Positions 24,541-31,977 of a stretch of 64,000 nt of DNA are shown piece after piece (the stretch's first letter is position 1; every line of letters starts with the position of its first letter). The notes under the pieces are model-generated. The model searched no databases and was not told the origin of the DNA. It saw nothing but the letters and a program-made list of their open reading frames with translations. The position numbers were made by a program, and so were the translations under genes. Origin of the DNA: JAJRRS01 sp965230275. Lineage in GTDB: Bacteria; Planctomycetota; Phycisphaerae; Phycisphaerales; Phycisphaeraceae. The stretch covers positions 1,550,001-1,614,000 of the forward strand of contig CBDDKO010000002.1 of the NCBI GenBank assembly GCA_965230275.1, in the 5' to 3' direction.

Positions 24541-25938
24541 ATGGAGACCGTGATGCCGCACCAATCCCCGACTCATGACGCATCCCCCCTATCGCTATGC
24601 CGGTCGTTTTGGCTCGTCGTGATCGCGTGCCTTTGTATGCTTGCGCCAAGCGGGAGGCTGCTCGCTCAGACCGAGGCCCTGGGCCAAGCTACCGACGCAA
24701 CGAGCGGTGCTCTTGAGCAGACCGACCGGGAACAAGGATCTGTGGTTGAAGTCGTCAAGCGAGACGGGCGCTGGCAGTTGCTGCGCAACGGCGAGCCGTA
24801 CTTCATCAAGGGTGCCGGCGGGACGGGGCACCTCGATAAGCTTGCAGCGTGCGGCGGCAACTCAGTGAGGACATGGGACACGGCTCAAACGGACGAGGTC
24901 CTGGACAAAGCGCACGCCTTGGGGCTGACGGTCACGGTCGGCTTCTGGCTGGGGCACGAGCGCCACGGCTTTGATTATTCGGATCAAGCCGCGGTGGCGA
25001 AGCAACTCGAGCACATCAAACAATACGTCCGGCAGCACAAGGACCACCCGGCGGTACTGATGTGGGCCCTTGGCAATGAGATGGAGGCGGATGGCCAGAA
25101 CGCGCTTATCTGGCAGGCGATTAATGAGGCGGCGGAGGCGGTGAAAGAAATCGACCCGAACCACCCGACCACCACGGTGATCGCGGAGATCGGCAAGCCG
25201 AAGATCGAAAACCTGAAGCAGTACTGCCCGGCGATCGACATCCTGGGTGTGAACAGCTACGGCGGCTTGCCGAGTCTTGCTGAGCGCCTCCGAGAAGAGG
25301 GGCTGGATCGGCCGTACGTGTTGACCGAGTTCGGGCCGCTTGGCCAATGGGAAATGGAACTCACCGAATGGGGTGTGCCTAAGGAGCAGACAAGCAGCGA
25401 GAAAGCGGCCTGGTGCGCGAAAGGCTATGAAGGCACGATCGCGAAAGATAAGCGCGCTTGCCTGGGCGGGTACGTATTTAACTGGGGCTCGAAACAGGAA
25501 GTGACACCGACGTGGTTCAGCTTGTTTATCAAGGACACGCACGAGACCACGGAGATGGTAGACGTGATGGAGAAGTTCTGGACGGGCGAGTGGCCGACGA
25601 ACCGGGCGCCCTCGATCGAGCCGATCCAACTCACGGCAGCCGACCCGACACAGATCAAGCCCGGCAAGCAATACAAAGCGACCGTGCAGGCGGCCGATCC
25701 GGATGATGATGATTTGAAGTACGAATGGATCGTGCAGTCCGAGACCACCGACCGACGCCAGGGCGGCGACTTCGAGCAGACGCCCCCGACACACCCGGAA
25801 CTGGTCATCGTCAATGACGGCCGAACCGTGACCTTCCAGGCCCCGGAAAAGGCGGGCCCCTACCGGCTGTTTGTGTACATCCGGGACGGCCAAGGTCACG
25901 CGGCGACGGCTAACCTGACATTCCGGGTCGTGCCCTGA
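24541..25938 (+). CDS. secreted clan GH-A glycoside hydrolase with C-terminal Ig-like domain
   Basis: Start at ATG 24541 gives a signal peptide (LCRSFWLVVIACLCMLAPSG, cleavage near LLAQ); a second ATG at 24553 is equally possible. Residues 60-350 form a TIM barrel: acid/base Glu180 in MWALGNEME and nucleophile Glu263 in YVLTEFGPLG, the NE...E arrangement of clan GH-A (GH2/GH5-like). From about 360 an immunoglobulin/PKD-like domain follows (ADPTQIKPGKQYKATVQAAD, DPDDDDLKYEW). The GH family cannot be decided by eye. It lies between two LacI genes in the glucan locus, so a role on beta-glucan is likely but unproven. Confidence 0.75.
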   Translation: METVMPHQSPTHDASPLSLCRSFWLVVIACLCMLAPSGRLLAQTEALGQATDATSGALEQTDREQGSVVEVVKRDGRWQLLRNGEPYFIKGAGGTGHLDKLAACGGNSVRTWDTAQTDEVLDKAHALGLTVTVGFWLGHERHGFDYSDQAAVAKQLEHIKQYVRQHKDHPAVLMWALGNEMEADGQNALIWQAINEAAEAVKEIDPNHPTTTVIAEIGKPKIENLKQYCPAIDILGVNSYGGLPSLAERLREEGLDRPYVLTEFGPLGQWEMELTEWGVPKEQTSSEKAAWCAKGYEGTIAKDKRACLGGYVFNWGSKQEVTPTWFSLFIKDTHETTEMVDVMEKFWTGEWPTNRAPSIEPIQLTAADPTQIKPGKQYKATVQAADPDDDDLKYEWIVQSETTDRRQGGDFEQTPPTHPELVIVNDGRTVTFQAPEKAGPYRLFVYIRDGQGHAATANLTFRVVP

Positions 25939-26062
25939 CCCAGATTCCCCAGAGCACCAAAATTCACCCGAAACGATACCCTTCACAGCCGGGTTACATT
26001 TGTTTCTCGTCAGCCCGATCCGCTAAATCCGCGGATTGGACGCTCGTCAAGTCAACCAATTA

Positions 26063-26099
26063 AACCGCAAGCGCAAGACAATCAGCAACTTGCGCGGTT
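26063..26099 (+). terminator. probable terminator after the GH-A gene
   Basis: GCGCAAG (26071-26077) pairs with CTTGCGC (26089-26095), extended past a GCAA bulge by AACC (26063-26066) with GGTT (26096-26099). GTTTCTCG follows, a weak T-rich tail. It sits 125 bp after the hydrolase stop. Confidence 0.5.
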
Positions 26100-26273
26100 G
26101 TTTCTCGGCCCGCCCGGCCATGTAACAGATGAAACAGGTGCCGGAGGTCTGGTTACATCATGGCGGCATGTGAGAAACATATAAGCAGGTATTAGGGTCG
26201 ACTTTTGATCTAATCTGTGATCCTGGGGCAGGCGGATAAACACTGTTTTTTCGCGAACATTCGCCCTTTTTTA

Positions 26274-26302
26274 TTGACGACGCCTTGGGCGGGGGGTAAT
26301 TT
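26274..26302 (+). promoter_or_regulatory. candidate sigma-70 promoter for second LacI gene
   Basis: TTGACG (26274-26279), a 17-base spacer, then TAATTT (26297-26302) is a good match to a housekeeping promoter. The LacI start codon is 64 bp downstream, leaving room for an operator; ATGTAAC at 26322-26328 lies there. Confidence 0.5.
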
Positions 26303-26365
26303 AGTAATCATGTGGAACGAGATGTAACTGATTCATCTATCCACGCACACTTGGCAGGGAAAAGC

Positions 26366-27370
26366 ATGTCCACCGTACGCGACATTGCGAAGCAGACCGG
26401 CGTCTCCATCGCCACCGTCTCACGCGTTCTGAACAATCACCCCTCGGTGAGTGACGAACTGCGTAGCCGTGTCATGGAAGCAGCCAACAGTCGGCGGTAT
26501 GTGTCGAGTGTGGGCAAGCGTGAGACGGCGAACATCGCTTACGTCTACACCGGCGACGTGTCGCTAGGCTCGCCGTTCGATTCCGCGGTGATGGAAGGGC
26601 TGTACCGGGCGCTGTCGGACACGAACCTGAATCTGATGGTGCTGGACCTGCGTCGCACGCGACGTAACGGCGAAGACTACTCGCAGATGTTCCAGCGACT
26701 GGGTGTCCGCGGTGCCGTACTCCGCACAACCCATGGCACACGCGCGACCTGCTCGAACATCCTTGAGCAAAACTTCCCCGCCATCGTGGTGGGCGATCGT
26801 TTGCCGGAACACGACGCGTCGTGCGTGCATTGCGAGTCTGGCTCGGCCAGCCGAGAAGCCGTTGAGCACCTGATCTCGTTGGGTCACCGCCGGATCGCGA
26901 TCAGCATCAACATCATCGAAGACTCGGACCATCAGGACCGCCTGGAAGGGTACCGCGAAGCGCATCGTGATCACGGGCTGGAAGTAGACGAGAAGCTTGT
27001 GATGCGTGCCCCGGGCAACCGTCAGGGCGGATCGCAGCTGATGCGTCGGATCGTCACGGCGGTGGATCGGCCGACCGCGATTTATATCACCGACCCGATG
27101 GCGGCGGTCGGCGCGATGTATGAAGCTCAGAAGATGGGCCTGAGTATCCCCGAGGACATGTCGATCATCGGTTTCGATGACGCGGAGCTGCGTCACACCG
27201 TGCTGCCGACGATGACCTCGGTTTGCCAGGACGCAACGGGCCTGGGTCGTGAAGCGTTCAAGGCCCTGTCCGAACTGATCAAGGACAAGTCCCCGAAAGA
27301 AAATATCCCCCCGGCCGCGTGGCTGGAGGTTCACGAATCCACCGGCCCGGTTGGTACGAATCATCTGTAG
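26366..27370 (+). CDS. LacI-family transcriptional regulator (paralog)
   Basis: The HTH reads STVRDIAKQTGVSIATVSRV, followed by LNNHPSVSDELRSRVMEAAN and a sugar-binding-type sensor domain ending with a IIGFDDAEL segment. AGGGAAA precedes the ATG at 26366. It is clearly a paralog of the regulator at 23432: recognition helices are identical (SIATVSRVLN) and the sensor domains align throughout, so both may recognise similar DNA. It stands directly upstream of the PEP-CTERM/GH16 block (83 bp to the next start) and may control that block while the first controls the phosphorylase and GH-A genes. Confidence 0.92.
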   Translation: MSTVRDIAKQTGVSIATVSRVLNNHPSVSDELRSRVMEAANSRRYVSSVGKRETANIAYVYTGDVSLGSPFDSAVMEGLYRALSDTNLNLMVLDLRRTRRNGEDYSQMFQRLGVRGAVLRTTHGTRATCSNILEQNFPAIVVGDRLPEHDASCVHCESGSASREAVEHLISLGHRRIAISINIIEDSDHQDRLEGYREAHRDHGLEVDEKLVMRAPGNRQGGSQLMRRIVTAVDRPTAIYITDPMAAVGAMYEAQKMGLSIPEDMSIIGFDDAELRHTVLPTMTSVCQDATGLGREAFKALSELIKDKSPKENIPPAAWLEVHESTGPVGTNHL

Positions 27371-27453
27371 CGGGCGGGTGCCCGAATCATTTGTTTTGCG
27401 TCGTTTAATGTCACGCCCCGTGTGGGGCACTGTTTGGAGGAAAAGGAGATCTC

Positions 27454-28140
27454 ATGATGGATGCAAAGATGGTAGTTCGTAGTTTGGCAGCCGCGGGTCT
27501 GGCCCTCGGCATGATGGCGGGATCGGCCTCGGCCGCGACCGTCGAAGTTGGTCAGTCCGGCGCCGGGTGGTTGGGCTTCATGAACGTGTCAAACTTGCCG
27601 GCCGATGGCGGCGCGTTCCAGTTCGGTGGCGGTTGGGGCGTACCCGACCTGGTCACCACATTCGATGATGGTGCCAACACCATGACACTGGCGCCAAACA
27701 ACATCGGCGACCCCGATCCGTACTGGTACATCGGCGGCGGCGGCCCCGGCCAAGCCGGTAACAAGATCATGGAAGCCAACACGTTCATCCAGGTCGATGA
27801 CGATTCGCTCGCAGGCGTGACCGTAACCTTCGAAGGCACCATCCTCTCGGACACCACCACGGCCGCGCACGAGGCGTTCATCTTCATCCGTGACTTCGCC
27901 CCGGACTTCTCGTCCTTCACCGAGACCAAGGTCCCCGCCGCGGTCGGCCCGTTCAGCATCGACCTGGCCACCGATCCCGGTCTTGGTCGGCACGTGCAGT
28001 ACGGCTTCCAGTTCGTGGGTGAAAATGTCTGGGCCGGTGATGAAGGCCCATTCGGCACCGTCGTGATCGGCACCGTTCCGGAACCCGCCTCGATGGCTCT
28101 GCTGGGTCTTGGCGGCCTGGCCATGCTCCGTCGTCGCTAA
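27454..28140 (+). CDS. PEP-CTERM-sorted secreted protein
   Basis: Preceded by a strong GGAGGAAAAGGAG. Residues 1-27 are a signal peptide ending ASA; the C-terminus VPEPASMALLGLGGLAMLRRR (sorting motif PEP, hydrophobic helix, Arg cluster) is a textbook PEP-CTERM signal. The middle 170 residues are Gly/Asp/Thr-rich, probably a beta-sandwich that could bind carbohydrate (GGGWGVPDLVTTFDDGANTM), but no named domain is recognised. PEP-CTERM proteins are processed by exosortase and go to the cell surface or exopolysaccharide matrix. It is the first gene of the block after the LacI regulator; a strong stem-loop follows. Confidence 0.85.
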   Translation: MMDAKMVVRSLAAAGLALGMMAGSASAATVEVGQSGAGWLGFMNVSNLPADGGAFQFGGGWGVPDLVTTFDDGANTMTLAPNNIGDPDPYWYIGGGGPGQAGNKIMEANTFIQVDDDSLAGVTVTFEGTILSDTTTAAHEAFIFIRDFAPDFSSFTETKVPAAVGPFSIDLATDPGLGRHVQYGFQFVGENVWAGDEGPFGTVVIGTVPEPASMALLGLGGLAMLRRR

Positions 28141-28158
28141 GTGATTTGACCGTATGTG

Positions 28159-28190
28159 CCGTCCACCCGCTTGCACGGGCGGGTGGACGG
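28159..28190 (+). terminator. stem-loop after PEP-CTERM gene
   Basis: CCGTCCACCCGC (28159-28170) pairs perfectly over 12 bp with GCGGGTGGACGG (28179-28190) around an 8-base loop. It is followed by GTTTGAAAAAAC, without a T run, so it may act as an mRNA 3' end stabiliser or a partial terminator rather than a full one. Confidence 0.65.
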
Positions 28191-28293
28191 GTTTGAAAAA
28201 ACATGTCACGGCGTTCGTGACAGGGAAATGCTTGTTTGATTCAGACCGGGCCAAAAAATACACGCCCAAAACCATGTATGGAGGAATGAGATC

Positions 28294-29229
28294 ATGTTTA
28301 GCACGAAGAGCCTAGTTTCGATGTTAGCCGTTGGCGGCCTGATGATTGCCGGCAGCACCGCAAGCGCCGCGGTTGTCGCCGTTGGCGGTGACGGTGGTAG
28401 TGGTATCCACGGTAAGATGGTCCCCGGCGACCGGACGGTCTCGGGTAACCTGGATAAGTTCGAATTCGATGGCCCGTTCGCCGGCGTCGGCGTCTCCACC
28501 GACAACCCCGCGAACGTCTACGGCCTGCTCGACAAGAACGGCGGGACGTCCAACGGTGGCATGGGCTGGACCCACCACGTTGACTTCGCTGACATCACCG
28601 CTGTCCAGGCCGCCGTCGATGGCATGGCTCTGCGTGTCAGCGCTTGGATCCTGTCAGATCCTGCACGCCCCTGGGTGACTCAGCAGGTCGAAGGCTTCAA
28701 GATCGAGTTCTACGACAACACCGTCGGCCTGGGTGCTGGCGAGCTCAACGCTCCGGGCTTCGTCAACGACACCGAGAACGGTTTCGGCCTCGGCCTGACG
28801 TCCGTCACCACCGGCCTGACCGATGGCGTCTGGACGCAGGTCAGCTTCACCACCCAGATCACCGACGCCACGGTCGGCTTCGCCACCCTGCAGGAAGTCC
28901 GCCCCGTGTACTTCTCCGGTGACTGGACCGGTACCGACACCGACGGCCGTTTGGTGATCGACAACTGGGCCCTGGAAGTCTTCCCGGACCTCGCCACCGC
29001 CAACGCCACCTCGATCCCGACCAGTGCGCCGAGCCCCGGTGGGTATGACCAGACCGACCTTTCAGGCGACCTCAACGGCGACCTGTTCGTCGGCCTCGAT
29101 GACCTGGACGTCATCCTGAACACCTGGAACAACGGCCTGCCGCCGTCTCCCAGCGCCCCGAGCATCCCTGAACCCGCCAGCCTCGCGCTGCTGGGCCTGG
29201 GCAGCCTCGCGGCTCTGCGTCGCCGTTAA
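28294..29229 (+). CDS. secreted protein with dockerin-like repeat and PEP-CTERM tail
   Basis: Good GGAGG site; signal peptide over residues 1-27 (ending ASAAV). The body is an unrecognised beta-rich domain of about 200 residues with Asp/Gly-rich strands (FSGDWTGTDTDGRLVIDNWAL). Near the end comes a calcium-binding dockerin-like half, DLNGDLFVGLDDLDVILNTW, with Asp at loop positions, then the PEP-CTERM tail IPEPASLALLGLGSLAAL plus RRR. The same dockerin/PEP combination occurs in the GH16 proteins at 30358 and 31978, so these proteins are probably displayed together. It may bind the polysaccharide substrate. Confidence 0.82.
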   Translation: MFSTKSLVSMLAVGGLMIAGSTASAAVVAVGGDGGSGIHGKMVPGDRTVSGNLDKFEFDGPFAGVGVSTDNPANVYGLLDKNGGTSNGGMGWTHHVDFADITAVQAAVDGMALRVSAWILSDPARPWVTQQVEGFKIEFYDNTVGLGAGELNAPGFVNDTENGFGLGLTSVTTGLTDGVWTQVSFTTQITDATVGFATLQEVRPVYFSGDWTGTDTDGRLVIDNWALEVFPDLATANATSIPTSAPSPGGYDQTDLSGDLNGDLFVGLDDLDVILNTWNNGLPPSPSAPSIPEPASLALLGLGSLAALRRR

Positions 29230-29331
29230 GTCAGGCGCCTGACTTGAAGTAGCCGCTCGGTGCCGAATGGGGTAACGGCCAGGAAGCACCGAGCCTAGAA
29301 TTGAACGTTTGTCTTTCGTTACGAACACTGG

Positions 29332-29361
29332 CCGGTTGCCCGCTTAACGGCGGGCGACCGG
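29332..29361 (+). terminator. stem-loop after second PEP-CTERM gene
   Basis: CCGGTTGCCCGC (29332-29343) pairs with GCGGGCGACCGG (29350-29361), 12 bp with one G-T pair, loop TTAACG. Followed by ATTGAAAAGAAG, much like the tail after the hairpin at 28159-28190. Both appear to be the same type of transcript-processing or termination element. Confidence 0.6.
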
Positions 29362-29435
29362 ATTGAAAAGAAGGTCAGCGGGATGTTCCCGGGTAGTGCA
29401 GATACACCATCGGACTCTATGAAGGAGCCTTGGCA

Positions 29436-30299
29436 ATGAGCGTCAAACGAAACGGATTCACACTAATCGAACTGCTGGTGGTCATCTCGATCATCGCCCT
29501 GCTGGTCGGCATCCTCCTGCCTGCCCTCGGTGCCGCCCGTAAGGCCGCGCTGGACATTCAGTGCAAAAACCAGTTGCGTCAGTTCGGCATCGCGTTCATG
29601 GCGTTCGCGACCGACAACCGCGACCACCTGCCTAAAAACGACGGCAGACAACTCGCTTCGTGGGAGTCGCCTGATAGGCAGACCTGGCTGTTGGATACAA
29701 GCACAGGTTCCCCACCGTTCAGCTCTGAAACCGACCAGACCTGGGTGGACGCCCCGACCAAGGGATCGATATTCCCCTACGTCGGTGAGACCGAGGACCT
29801 GTATCTCTGCCCGGCCTTGGAACCAGATGAGTGGAATGGCGGCAACGGCGGCAATGGCAAGTATGATTACTCCACCTTCACCGCTTGGAACGGGGCACAA
29901 CTCGACACGATCCGCGGACAGAGTTACTTCAGACGCAATGTCTTCTCCGAGAAGATCGATTCGATCACCCCGATTCTGATTGAAGAGGACCCGGCCGAGT
30001 CGATGAACAACGGCGGCTGGATGGACTCCAAGCATGCCTGGCGCGATTCGATGGGGCGATGGCACAACGGCGAGAAAGGCAACTACACGGCGATCGACGG
30101 CAGCACCGCTTCGTTCGAGGGCGATGGCGAGGAAGACAAAATCCAGGCCATCCGCTGGTTCTCCGTAGCCGCTACGGGCCAGGAGAGGTCCCTGGGCAAC
30201 GCTCAGATGATCAGCACCGGCAAGGCCGCCACCCGTCCGAATGGTGTTATTGGCAATCCCTTGGAATATGCCTCGGGCGAATGGGGTAGAAGCAACTAA
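29436..30299 (+). CDS. pseudopilin-like protein (prepilin N-terminus)
   Basis: The ATG at 29436 follows GAAGGAG by eight bases; the TTG at 29430 is less suitable. The N-terminus MSVKRNGFTLIELLVVISII is a type IV prepilin leader (cleavage before Phe after Gly, Glu at +5) followed by the hydrophobic helix. The rest is a soluble domain with Trp- and Asp-rich loops, like the planctomycete DUF1559/type II-secretion pseudopilin-like families. It sits directly before three GH16 genes. Exact function is unknown; such proteins may build a short fibre that binds substrate or exports enzyme. Confidence 0.8.
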   Translation: MSVKRNGFTLIELLVVISIIALLVGILLPALGAARKAALDIQCKNQLRQFGIAFMAFATDNRDHLPKNDGRQLASWESPDRQTWLLDTSTGSPPFSSETDQTWVDAPTKGSIFPYVGETEDLYLCPALEPDEWNGGNGGNGKYDYSTFTAWNGAQLDTIRGQSYFRRNVFSEKIDSITPILIEEDPAESMNNGGWMDSKHAWRDSMGRWHNGEKGNYTAIDGSTASFEGDGEEDKIQAIRWFSVAATGQERSLGNAQMISTGKAATRPNGVIGNPLEYASGEWGRSN

Positions 30300-30306
30300 A
30301 TCGCAA

Positions 30307-30324
30307 CCCGGTTCTTCTACCGGG
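30307..30324 (+). other. short intercistronic hairpin before first GH16 gene
   Basis: CCCGGT (30307-30312) pairs with ACCGGG (30319-30324) around TCTTCT, eight bases after the pseudopilin stop. No T run follows, so complete termination is unlikely; it may set the ratio of the two gene products. Confidence 0.4.
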
Positions 30325-30357
30325 GATGCTTTGTTCGTACCAAAGATGGACTGATTC

Positions 30358-31923
30358 ATGAGCAACCGTGGCATGGGACATTTTGTGATTGGTAGCGTCG
30401 CGGTATTCCTTTCCGCCGCCACACCGGCCGGGGTGTACGCCCAGGCCCTCTCCGGCTGGGACACCATTTGGACGGATGAGTTCGACGGCACGAGCGTCAA
30501 CACCAGCCGCTGGGAGGTCGCTTACCGTCGAGACAGTCCGAACAACGAGTTGCAACACTACCTGCCCGACCAGGTCACCGTGAGCGGCGGGCAGCTACAA
30601 ATCACCGCGACCGATCAGTGGTTCGACGGCAAGCCGTATCGCTCGGGGCTGGTACGTACCTGGCAGGAGCACCGCTTCGGGCGGTGGGAGGTCAGGGCCG
30701 ACCTGCCTTGGGGCAAGGGGATGTGGCCGGCGATCTGGCTGCTGCCGCGCAACGCCGATTGGCCGGTGGGTGGTGAGATCGACATCATGGAGAACATCGG
30801 CAGCAACCCGTACTTTGTGAAGGGGTCGTATCACTACAACTGGAACCCGGGCACGCCGATCACGAACAACGGCGATTACATCACCGGTGAGGACTTCGCC
30901 GCAGGGATGCACACCTACGCCGTCGAATGGAGCCCGGAGCAGCTTCGGTTCTACGTCGATGACAACCTGTACCACACCGTTTACAACCCGATCCAGCCCG
31001 ACCCTAAACCGATGAGCCTGATTATCAACCTGGCGGTCGGCGGGGACTGGCCCGGATCGCCGGACCACACGACCGTCTTCCCGCAGACCTTAGACATCGA
31101 TTACGCTCGGTACTGGACACGGGATGAAGAGGAGTTGATCAACCCCGAGTTCGACCGTTCAGGCACCAGCCTCAACGGCTGGTCCACCTTCGGCAATGAC
31201 ATCGGCAACGTCAGCGCGCAGAGCGAAGCCTCATACACCGGTTCGCATTCCCTGAAGCTGTTCGGTCAGTACAGCGGCTCGGATAATACCAGCGGCGCGA
31301 CCCAGGGGATCACGGTCACGGAGGGCCAGGATGTCGTGCTGGATGCTCGCTCGTATATCCGCAGCCTGGACTCGATCGCCGGGACGGACAACGAAGTGAG
31401 TATGAAGCTGGAGTTTTACAGCAGCTTCGGCGCGGCGTACGGCAGTGCGGACTTCCTCGGTGAGACGACACTGACGATCGCCGACGGGACCACGGCCGAG
31501 AACGCCTGGATACAGCATCAGATCACGGACGTCGTGCCCCTGGGTGCGGTTGAGGCAAGAGCGGCGTTTGTGTTCCACCAGTCCGGATCCATGGGCGGGT
31601 CGGTGTACGTCGACAATGTGTCACTGGTCGCCACCACCCCCATCATCCCCGGCGATATCAACGGTGACGGCTTCGTCGGGCTGCTGGACCTGGACCTGAT
31701 CCTGGGCACCTGGAACGCCACGATCGATCCCAGCGCCGCGGTCGACCTGAACAACGACGGCTTCGTCGGGCTGGACGACCTGGATATTGTCCTGACCAAC
31801 TGGAATGCCGGAACGCCGCCGAGCGGCTTGTCGAACATCCCGGAGCCTTCCAGTGTATTTGCGATAGCCCTAGCGGCCCCCATGCTGTTGAGACGTTCTC
31901 GTGCATTAGCGCATAGAGCGTGA
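30358..31923 (+). CDS. GH16 beta-glucanase with CBM-like, dockerin-like and PEP-CTERM regions
   Basis: 521 residues: signal peptide (1-27, to VYAQ), GH16 domain (about 35-260) with the catalytic stretch GGEIDIMENIG (nucleophile Glu140, Asp142, acid/base Glu145), then a 150-residue jelly-roll carbohydrate-binding-like domain (LINPEFDRSGTSLNGW... YVDNVSLV). Two dockerin-like halves follow, each with NGDGFVGL or NNDGFVGL, then IPEPSSVF and a hydrophobic tail with basic end. The IDIME type without the beta-bulge of agarases fits laminarinase-like GH16_3. It would hydrolyse beta-1,3-glucan at the cell surface. It is followed closely by a second GH16 gene (54 bp). Confidence 0.9.
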   Translation: MSNRGMGHFVIGSVAVFLSAATPAGVYAQALSGWDTIWTDEFDGTSVNTSRWEVAYRRDSPNNELQHYLPDQVTVSGGQLQITATDQWFDGKPYRSGLVRTWQEHRFGRWEVRADLPWGKGMWPAIWLLPRNADWPVGGEIDIMENIGSNPYFVKGSYHYNWNPGTPITNNGDYITGEDFAAGMHTYAVEWSPEQLRFYVDDNLYHTVYNPIQPDPKPMSLIINLAVGGDWPGSPDHTTVFPQTLDIDYARYWTRDEEELINPEFDRSGTSLNGWSTFGNDIGNVSAQSEASYTGSHSLKLFGQYSGSDNTSGATQGITVTEGQDVVLDARSYIRSLDSIAGTDNEVSMKLEFYSSFGAAYGSADFLGETTLTIADGTTAENAWIQHQITDVVPLGAVEARAAFVFHQSGSMGGSVYVDNVSLVATTPIIPGDINGDGFVGLLDLDLILGTWNATIDPSAAVDLNNDGFVGLDDLDIVLTNWNAGTPPSGLSNIPEPSSVFAIALAAPMLLRRSRALAHRA

Positions 31924-31977
31924 TAACCACCCGTGGATCGTGATGATCCAGCGGCGGAACATAATGAAAGACGTAAC

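Larger units (their letters stand above)
25939..26365. promoter_or_regulatory. intergenic region with repeated TGTAAC half-sites
   Basis: 427 bp with no gene. Four GTTACAT/ATGTAAC half-sites occur: 25993-25999, 26120-26126, 26152-26158 and 26322-26328. The middle two face each other. TGTAACAGA at 26121 is identical to a 9-mer upstream of the phosphorylase. A hairpin terminator (26063-26099) and a promoter (26274-26302) lie inside; the last half-site is about 20 bp downstream of the -10 box, a position suited to repression. Confidence 0.5.

Noticed and set aside
24862..25986. 374-codon minus-strand frame opposite the GH-A gene
   Set aside because: Shadow of the hydrolase, with Arg/His/Leu-rich composition and no start signal.
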